DNA of 27,567 bases from Collodictyon triciliatum (Eukaryota > CRuMs): NCBI GenBank assembly GCA_043381765.1, contig JBHJMP010000988.1, positions 1 through 27,567 on the forward strand, written 5' to 3'. This document shows, piece by piece, positions 10,616-19,237 of this stretch. The notes under the pieces were generated by a model that was not told the DNA's origin, made no database searches, and saw only the letters and a program-made list of their open reading frames with translations. The translations under genes and the position numbers were made by a program. Position 1 is the first letter of the stretch. Every line of letters begins with the position of its first letter.

Positions 10616-12795
10616 ATGGGTGGCAAACACAGCAAGGAAGCGGCCCAGAGCTCGGCACGTAGCCGTTCGCGTCGGAAAAGCAGAGCGGCTCTCCCCAAGC
10701 ATGCAGTCACAGAGGCTGGCTACAACTTCTTTACAGATCGCTTCCAGACTCTGGATCAAGTCCGCCAAGCCCTTCGCAAGAGTGGCGTGGAAGGCTTCAA
10801 TCTAGTCATCGGCATAGACTTTACAAAGGTATACTAGTACTTCATAGTAGAAAATATCAAACTCATTTGGTGTATGTGGCTCCAGCTCATGCTCCTCTGT
10901 AAGTCTTTCCTCCTCCTCTTCCTCCTCTTCGTCTCTACGTTTCCCTTGTGCCGAATCAGTGGTTCAATATTATGCTTATGGCTGGCTGTTGGGTGAATGT
11001 ATAGAGTAACACTTGGAATGGACAAAACACAAACCAAGGCCTTTCTCTCCATGCTGTAATGCCTCCTGGTGAATTAAATCCATATGAGCAAGTGAGTTTC
11101 ATGGACACAAATTGGAAATATGAATGCATTTATCAGGCTAAATCCCTCCGCTGTTCGTATTTGCTTATGTACGCAATAAATCGGTGCAGGTAATACATAT
11201 CCTGAGTGAAACAATGACTGGACTAATGCGCTCTGATCAAATCCGTTGCTTTGGGTTCGGGGATGCCGTGACAAAAGACCACGGAGGTTTTGTGCACTCT
11301 GATATCTTTCTCATCCTTTTTTTTTTCATTAAAAAATATGCATTTGAGTCATCTGTAGTCAGTGTTTTCAAATCCTACTTTATCAAAATCACTTTCTAGT
11401 TTTTTCTTTTTACGAGGACGGTCGCCCGTGTCAGGGATTCGATGTAATTATCACCTTGTAGAATTAATAAATTATTTAAAAGGAAAGAGAAAATGTAATG
11501 TTTTCATGAAAAGGTTCATTCATACTCAGGTATATACTTTCTTTCTTGTTTCGCAATTGTCAGAATGTATTGAAGCGGTATCGGGAGTTGGTCCGATGCA
11601 CTAAACTCATGGGCCCCACATCCTTCGCCCCGATTATTCGCAGAGCTATCGATGTTGTTAATGAGACTAGGGAATATCATATATTGGTGATAATTGCTGA
11701 TGGGCAAGTATGGTCGAATCCATATTACAAAAAGTCAATACCTAACTGCTATACCCTATTTTATACTGATACCTCGATTGACCTTTCCATGTCAATTTTC
11801 ATTGTTATTTATGCAAAGAATCTGAATGCACTCTACCTGTCGAATAGGTGACACAAAGCGAGAATCCCAACTTGAACAGCATGTCTCCTCAGGAGGTCGA
11901 AACCATCAATGCTTTGATGGAAGCCTGCCATTTTCCACTCAGCATAGTAATGGTTGGCGTTGGGGATGGACCGTGGGACCAGATGAATTACTTTGATGAC
12001 AAAATCCCTATGCGGCCGTTTGACAATTTCCAGTACTGCGTGCTTTCTATACCCTTTTGTATGAGTATATGCTGAAGCGCTAATTTGTTAAGAATATATT
12101 AACATAAAGCTACCAAACAGATTTGTGGACTATCACGAAATCACCCGGAAGACGCCTCACCTGCCAGCGCATGAGGTTCAAGCCACATTCGCGAAGCATG
12201 CGCTGATGGAGATTCCTGACCAATATAGCTACATCAAGGCATCTGGAGTGATTAAGTAACTTTGTAATTGGTTTTTTCTTTTCTTTTTTTTATTCATGTG
12301 TATATCATGCCCCTCGAATTGTACACTACAAACCTAATCACTAAAATGTTTTTTTTTGAATATTCCTAACTCGAGTTTTTGTACACAATACATCTCCCTC
12401 TTTATTTTAATTTTAATTTTTTTTCTTCCTTTCAACTTTTGTGCAGGACCGTGGGATTTTAATTTTAATTTTATTTTTATTTTTATTTTTATTTTTATTT
12501 TTATTTTTATTTTTATTTTTCCAGATTCAAGCCAGGAAAAGTGATTAGGCAACCTCCTTACCCACCACCAAGGACGATTCCGAATCCACTCCAAGTAAAT
12601 GATGGCGGAAAGTCTCCTCGAGGCCTGCCACCCCCGTTGTCTCCTATTCCGATTTCTCTTCAATCTGTAAGCAATCTATATTTCTTCTGGTCACTCCTTG
12701 CATTCTGCGCGTGATGTTGTAATTTTCTTTCACCTCAAAATATTAATTAATAGCCGGCCGCAGCGCTAGACCCCAACAACCTGCCTCGCTCATGA
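10616..12795 (+). CDS. copine/RGLG-like vWA-domain protein, probably N-myristoylated
   Basis: Nine exons: 10616-10828, 11005-11091, 11190-11286, 11400-11443, 11564-11707, 11848-12032, 12121-12255, 12525-12666, 12754-12795; about 362 residues. The N-terminus MGGKHSK fits an N-myristoylation signal and resembles the MGG start of plant RGLG proteins. The copine-type vWA domain is nearly complete. [16 protein letters not shown] (residues about 62-77) holds the metal-ion site Asp-x-Thr-x-Ser. It is followed by [73 protein letters not shown] and FDNFQFVDYHEI. After the vWA domain comes a Pro-rich tail (RQPPYPPPR) ending LDPNNLPRS. There are no C2 domains, which classical copines have, and no C-terminal RING, which RGLG ubiquitin ligases have. 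Expected role: Ca/Mg-dependent membrane-associated adaptor. The exon 6 donor inside FDNFQ was chosen because it restores the family sequence FDNFQFVDYHEI. Confidence 0.9.
12404..12472 (-). mobile_element. very short retroposon-like insertion (copy 1) in copine intron 7
   Basis: On the minus strand a 27-base body begins CCCACGG, contains CGGTCCTGCACAAAAGTTGA and ends GAAAG, followed by an A-rich tail. It is bounded by two perfect copies of ATTTTAATTTTAATTTT (plus strand 12404-12420 and 12456-12472). The body matches the copy at 26173-26199 with one mismatch. It lies antisense to the copine gene, in the intron 12256-12524. The direct repeats look like a target-site duplication, though here they are low in complexity. 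It carries no coding capacity. Confidence 0.6.
12473..12520 (+). repeat. (TTTTTA)n hexamer array in copine intron 7
   Basis: About eight tandem TTTTTA units run from the insertion almost to the 3' splice site at 12524. The array may have grown from the T-rich direct repeat next to it. Confidence 0.85.
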
Positions 12796-13209
12796 ACACT
12801 TCAAGGATGGTGTTTCCTTTTGTTGAGAATGGCGCACAAGAGTCGCAACAGCGCCCAAGACACAGCAGATTTACACAATATATACTCTATAATACATTCT
12901 TTCTCTACATCTGTTCACAGCTGAGAAGTAAATATGTCGATAGAAGCCCACGCCCCGGTCAAGTCCTGCTAGTAACAGGGCTTCCTAATGGAAAATCTCT
13001 TCCACCTTTTACTCGTTCATAAATTCTGTCACAAGATTAAGAAAAATAGGGGGAAACGAGGAAATGAAAGAGAGGCGCTTGTCGGATGAACGTTTTTAAT
13101 GAAGCAAAAAAAAAAACTGAGACAAAAACCAACAAAGGTGGGACGCAGTTGAATGTACCTTGGGACAAGATATTTAAAATCTATTATGTATAGAAGCCCA
13201 CTAAAATTA
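12796..13209. other. spacer between the copine-like gene and tRNA-Thr
   Basis: No exon is supported. A 12-base word ATAGAAGCCCAC occurs at about 12940 and again at about 13190, the second close to the tRNA 5' end. A purine-rich stretch is at about 13035-13075. Nothing else is recognised. Confidence 0.5.
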
Positions 13210-13282
13210 GCTTCCTTGGCCCAGTTGGCAAGGCGCTCCCCTAGTAAGGGAGAGATCAGCGGTTCGATTCCGCTAGGAAGCA
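13210..13282 (+). tRNA. tRNA-Thr (anticodon AGT)
   Basis: A complete 73-base cloverleaf without intron. The acceptor stem GCTTCCT pairs with AGGAAGC; the discriminator is A at 13282. The D arm GCC...GGC has loop AGTTGGCAA; the anticodon stem CTCCC/GGGAG encloses loop CTAGTAA with anticodon AGT at positions 34-36. The T arm AGCGG/CCGCT encloses TTCGATT. CCA is not encoded, as is usual for nuclear tRNA genes. A TTTT follows at once as the RNA polymerase III stop. AGT is expected to be modified to IGT and to read ACU/ACC/ACA threonine codons. Confidence 0.97.
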
Positions 13283-13286
13283 TTTT
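13283..13286 (+). terminator. RNA polymerase III terminator TTTT of tRNA-Thr
   Basis: Four T residues directly after the discriminator base, followed by GTTTTG. Confidence 0.85.
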
Positions 13287-13420
13287 GTTTTGCACTTTGT
13301 ATCCGAAAGTCCCTTTCAATCACCCCTTTGCCCTTATACACAACTATTTTTTTTGAAGAAAAGGAAGCAGCAACACATCAACACCAAAGCAAAACGCGTG
13401 CCGCCACCTAAACACACAGG

Positions 13421-14392
13421 ATGAGTCTTTGCCCATCACGGAAGGCGCTCTTATTTCTGCGAGCTTGCCTGACTCCCAAGCCCTCCACCGCCGGCCGCTG
13501 CTTCTCGTCTGACGAAAGGCGCGCCCCGAGCCCGACACTGCCAAAAAGTATCGTACTTTTCTTGCCTTTGCCCTCCGGCTCTCTGCCGCTTCTGCAAGAC
13601 CCGGCTCTTTCTGAAAGGCACACTTCCTTGTTCTTTGCTCCCCCGAAAACGCACAGCCTCGCCGTATGGGAAGAAGGGCGTCTTCCCCGACTTCGACAAG
13701 ATTGTCCAGAGAGATCGGCTCCTGAAGGAGACGCCCGAGAACGTCAAGCACATCTGGAGCGAATACCACAAGAACTTTGGCAAGCCTCACAGCGTGTGGA
13801 CGGTAGCAGAGTACGAGAAGTTTAGCAGTCGCAGCCGCGAGTCTCCACTGTTTGTATATCCCTTGACGCGTGACAATGGCTTCATCTCCATATTCCAGGT
13901 GTTTGTTAAAAAAAAAAAAGATAATAAACCTAAGAGAAGATATATATAATCCGTATATCCGTATCTAATGCCTCCTAGTTGCATCCTATTCCACGCCGCG
14001 CTCACCCATCCCACCTCTCTCTGTCGAATCGGTACAACATGCTCGCGCCTCCACCGTAGGAATGCCGGCCCCCAGAGATCTTCTTCACCACGCTGGAGCA
14101 GTACCGGAGACTTGGGCCATACTCTCTCCCGCTGCTGCGTCTGCGGATGTATAACGAAGTCGCCACAGACAAAGGCCTTGTCCTTGTTCGCGGCGAACTT
14201 CCCCACGGCTACATGGGCTATGTGGATGCCATGTACATCATTCAGGCTCTGCACTGGTGCTATGTTTCCAATGAGACTCTCTACTCGTATGTCTGGGACT
14301 TCAACCACCGGCCCAGCCAATTCAACTTTGCCCAGTTCTCTAGAGCCATTCCCCGCCCTCCACCGGCATCCCCGATTATCCGCCCATCATAA
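13421..14392 (+). CDS. ATP11: ATP11/ATPAF1 family mitochondrial F1-ATPase assembly factor
   Basis: Three exons: 13421-13547, 13657-13898 and 14060-14392; about 233 residues. The family chaperones the F1 beta subunit in the mitochondrial matrix. The N-terminus MSLCPSRKALLFLRACL...RCFSSDE is rich in Ser, Arg and Leu and looks like a matrix presequence. The family core is clear: SPYGKKGVFPDFDKIVQ, then LLKETPENVKHIWSEYHK, VAEYEKFSSRSRESPLFVYPL, and in the last exon EIFFTTLEQYR followed by MYNEVATDKGLVLVRGEL. Exon 3 was placed after CCACCGTAG because that frame restores EIFFTTLEQYRRLGPYS. Exon 1 and exon 2 are in different frames; donor GTATCG with acceptor GCACAG at 13656 joins them (109-base intron). 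Another acceptor at 13617 also fits, so the join after the presequence is uncertain. Confidence 0.88.
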
Positions 14393-15221
14393 AGATTGAA
14401 GCCGAAGCTGCCACGGAGACACATGCCGACACAGAAGAACGCAACTTCGATAAATGTGGAATATATATGTTTTTGCTTACTTTTACTTAAATTGACCAGA
14501 ATGCATCACATATAAGTATTTTTGTGAAATTAGTGTACAGATATGTTGTTGTGCAGGAGAAAGGTGCTGTGAAGAGATAGGTGCGGCCATCAATGTACCA
14601 TAACACAACCGTCTCCTTTTGCATCGACAGTTACAGACCCACAACGCAAGAGAAATGCGTTTTCTTTTAATGATCAGCTCTTTTCTTTGTCGATCACGCA
14701 CGGGTAATCCTGCACGAGCAAAGAGTGGCTGAGAAAAGAAGCAGAAGGCATGTGCGAGAGATCCGAAGGGCAGATGGTTTCGGAGCAGTTGCCAACCCTC
14801 ATATTCTCCGCATGCGTTCTCGAATGACTCTTATCATCTCACTTTAGAGCCCTGAAAGCTGCGTTGTTGAAACCTCAGCCTTTTACTCATCACGACACTC
14901 AGTAGATTCAAAATCTTTTGTCTTTTTCTTTCTTTCTTTCTTCCTTTATTCGAGTCAAAGAGCTACTCTGTCCTTCATGAAAAGCTCCATGCTCCACCAT
15001 TTTTTTTTTAAAAAAAAGAATCAAGCAAATCATGTCAGAAAATACTGCAAACTTCCCCTTTATCGTTTCGTCCTGTTTTTTTTTCTCACGGCAGCGTTTA
15101 CCGCAATACAACTCACCCGATAAGACACTCACATAGACTGTCTTCTTTCTCTTCGTTTTATAATAATAATTACTTAATTCATCTAACCAAATATATTGTC
15201 CTTCAACAAGGCGCAAAAAAG
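14393..15221. other. spacer between ATP11 and the adenylyl cyclase gene
   Basis: No exon is supported. Pyrimidine-rich tracts occur at about 14918-14950 (CTTT repeats), and a T run meets an A run at about 15001-15018 (a short hairpin). The last part, just before the ATG at 15222, is AT-rich (TTTATAATAATAATT at about 15158) and may contain the promoter. Confidence 0.5.
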
Positions 15222-18200
15222 ATGACGGAAGAGGACCGTGTTTTGAAAATCCGGACACTGTCGAGTTACATTCCGACGCAAGTGATCCGACGTGTGCTGC
15301 AGTCCAACCCGCCTCTTAGCCCGCCCGAGACTGCCTCTTTTCCCGCCTCTGTTCTCTTCGTGGACATCAGCGGGTTCACAATCCTCGCCGATAATCTGGC
15401 CAAGGAGAAAGGCCACGAAGGGATGGAGGAACTCAACCGTATCATCAACTCCTACTTTGAACACATGATCACCATCATCACGAACTCTGGTGGGGATGTT
15501 GTAAAGTTTGCAGGTTGGCCAATCCACACTTCATTGATCATGAGACACATTGCTCTCACGTGGTTTTTTTTTTAAGGCTGCGATCTTTAAACCACAAAAG
15601 ATATTCCGTATTGTAGTCTAGTCCTACTATTAATTACATCGTTTTTTCCCCCTTTATTCGATTCAAAGTGGACTATTAATTACATCGTAATGTGGCTTTT
15701 GGTTTCATAAGTCGCCTGGGTGCCTTTGTACCTAGAGGGTAGCTCATTCCTTCTCTTCAAATGCAGGAGATGCCATCTTTGCTATTTGGCCAGCGACTTT
15801 GCTAAACGAAGACTTACCACAAGTGGCAATACGTGCTGCCAGCTGCGCTACAGAGTTGTTGGGGACTGACTGGTCCAAACTACCTGGTGAGACCCTCTTT
15901 TCTAATGCTTTGCAAATACGTGAAGTGGCCAAGAATTCATCACTCACTTTGCAATTTCCCTTAAAATATCGCTCTACTCACCGAAATGCATTCTAATTGA
16001 TTAAACACTATAATTGGGAGATAGGCGCTGTGCTGAATGGGCAGCCAGTACATCTCAAAGTGCATATTGGTCTTGGCGCCGGAGAAATCACATCCATGCA
16101 TGTCGGAGGAGTTCTTTCTCGATGCGAATTTGTCATATGTGGTGATGCTCTCCGACAGATCGCCAAGGTACCTCGCCAATTCATTTGATAGCGTTTATAA
16201 TCATTTATGTAGTATTTGGAAAGCAACACATCACCCATATTTACTTTTATCAATGACCCACACACGCGACCTTTACAGTATCATTTCCCTTCCATTCAAA
16301 AAATGAGGAAAATGAATCATCAGTATCATCCTCATAAAATTTTATTACTGGATATACCGGGAGCACCATTTGAGCTATTTGTTTTAAAATATAATAAATA
16401 AAGGCCGTTGATCTGGCAAAACCTGGTCAAGTTGTTGCGTCAACGGAAGGATGGGCGTTGATTATGGACCGCTGTCAAGGCTCGGAGGTAGCAGATAGTG
16501 GCGGATATATGCTGTTGGAGGAGATTTCGGATTTTGTACCCCCACTCGTCGTTTCTCCTCGTGATTTTGTCCTGAAAAGACTACTTGCGTAACCAATATT
16601 CCATACATAATTAATCGATTTAATGGTCTCTTTCTCTTGGACTAAAAGTAAAATAAAATATTATTATAAGAGTAGCGCACCAAATCTACATTTCCTAAGC
16701 CATTCTCCTCTTCAATCAACAGGGAGAAATCCGACGAAGCCATCGATATTCTTAGAAAATATACACCCGGTGCAGTCCGCGAGCGAATAGACAAAGGACA
16801 GGATTGGATTGCAGATTTGCGAAAAGTAACTATTTTATTCATTCGACTTGATGGATTGGATTATACGCGACCACATTCTGTAAGAACACTTAACGCAGCG
16901 ATGACAATTGTTCAGGTAACTACAGCTTGACAACACCTTGCTCTCTTCAGCTCTTATCACATATCAATACCCTTCTAGTGTATATTTTCCCCCCCTTTTT
17001 TTTTTAGAATAATTATAGCCCTCGACTAATTTAACCAATACCACTATCGCCTTGATTCTATGCAACATATATAATCTCATTTGTATGCGTCTACAGGAAA
17101 TCCTACGCCGGTATGAGGGTGCCGTGTCGCGTTTGCAGGTGGATGACAAAGGAACTGTGTTGAAAGCAGCATACGGACTCCCTCCCTTCTCTCATGAAGA
17201 CGACCCCGCCCGTGGGTTGATGGCGGCTATGGATATGAGACCACGACTTCAGGCGATTGGGGTGACGCCGTACATCGGAATCACGACAGGGCTGGTTTTC
17301 TGCGGGACAGTAGGCAGCAATATTCGTTGTGAATACACCACTGTCGGCGCTCCTGTCAATCTCGCGGCGCGCTTGATGCAGAATGCCAAAGAGGGACTCT
17401 TATGTGATTCGGTGACCTACCATTCTGCCAAAAATCGAATCCGAATGGAGGCACTCGGAAGCATCAAGGTGAAAGGGCGAAGCGAGCCGGTAGCTATATT
17501 CCGTCCGGCCATGGATGGTGACGGGGGACAAGTTCAGCTTGGAAAGATGTTTGGCAGACTTCGAGAGAAACATGAGTTGGAAGAGAGACTCAATTCCCTG
17601 ATGCAAGGCCAGAGTGCCATGCTCCAAGTCATCGGAGATGTGGGGATGGGCAAGTCGCGGCTTATTGCCGAATTGCTCCAGATGAATCAAATCAGGCGCA
17701 TCAACTTTGTCAAAGGAAACGCGGACCCGATTTCAAAGGAAAACTTTGGCGCATGGAAATCAATCTTTCGAGATATCATTGGATTGAAGGGCAAAATCGA
17801 AGACGAGGCCAAGCGCAAAGAGATACACGATGGAATATGCACATTCATCGACACAACAGAGGACGACATGCGAACCAAAGGAGACGGCGTGGACCCAGCA
17901 TATGCAAACTCGAGTCAGACAGCGTCAGGAGTCGGCCCAGCAAGAGCTGCCAGTCCTGTTGGAGGGCCCATTAACCCAGCAAAGACCATCTTTGCGGCCA
18001 ACGCTGGGTCGGGCCGACGCGCATCCACTGTGACTGGAAGGCAAATCCAGACGGCTCGTCGCTCGTCCATCCTGCAGAAGCCCACCAAGCTGCGAGATAG
18101 TCAAGGAGGAGACGGGGCGGAAAAGGCGGGTCCCGCGTCTCCTTTCGAGGGTCTTCCCATAATCAGACCGCCACCACCGCCAACGCCACTATCCCCAACC

Positions 18201-19197
18201 GCAAATGGCTCGTTCGATACGGGAAACATTCTCTCGCCCCCAACGCTTGGGAACTTCCCTCATCCACCATCTCCTTCTCCTGCATCCATAAGCCCGAGTG
18301 CAGTCCCAGGCCAGCTCCCAAATGTCAGCAGCCCTGTGTCGGAGAGAAGCACAAACAGACCAGCCGGTGATTCTGCTCGGGACGCTCCAGCCATACGCCC
18401 GATGTCTGAGCTGCGAAGCCAGTCGATGAAAAAGATGCCCATCGACCATGCCGCAACGTCGGGTGGTGTGACGTCGCAGAAGGCTCCTCCTGGCCATGGG
18501 TCGGCCATCCCAGCTCATGTGACCGGTGGTGGAGGCGGGAAGCCAAGGAGAGCCTCTGTGTGGCAGGGCGTTTTCGGGCCAAAGCAGGTTTCCTCGTCTC
18601 CCATGAAAGGAAAAAGCCGCCCAGGCACTGACGGGGCTGCTGAGGATGCTGGAATGTCGGTTTCACCTTCACAACCTGCTCTACTGGACTTTCAACAGGA
18701 TGCTGGCAATATGCATGATGGACAGTCGCATCAACTCGGAGGTGGACTCACAGCCCCTGACCAAGGGTTTGGGCGAACTGCATCCTCGTACATGTCCCCA
18801 CAGCCAACTGACCTGAAGTTACTGATTCCGCTTCTCAATCCCATCCTCGGTACAGACTTCCCTGAAAATTCCAGTACACAGTCGATTTCTGATAATACGC
18901 GCACTCGCTACATAGTTGCTTTGCTGACCCATATATTTCACGCGTCGTATACAAAGCCGACCTTGATAATCATAGAAGATGTTCACTGGTAAACTAGTTT
19001 TATTTCACTGTTTCTTCATTATTGATCTCTTTATGCATTCATTTATTTCCTCAACACTCTGTCTCCCCCTCGCAGAAATACTGCATATATATCTCCATCG
19101 CATGGGCCATATAGAGAAAAATGTGTTTATTTTGAGAATTTTTATAATAAAATCCAGATATCTTTGTTCTGTACTCACATATCATATTCTCATAATA

Positions 19198-19237
<40 letters not shown>

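Noticed and set aside
14943-14961. CTTTATTCGAGTCAAAG, one mismatch from part of the cyclase-intron insert (15653-15669)
   Set aside because: A 17-base near match is expected by chance in AT-rich sequence of this length, and no direct repeats flank it.
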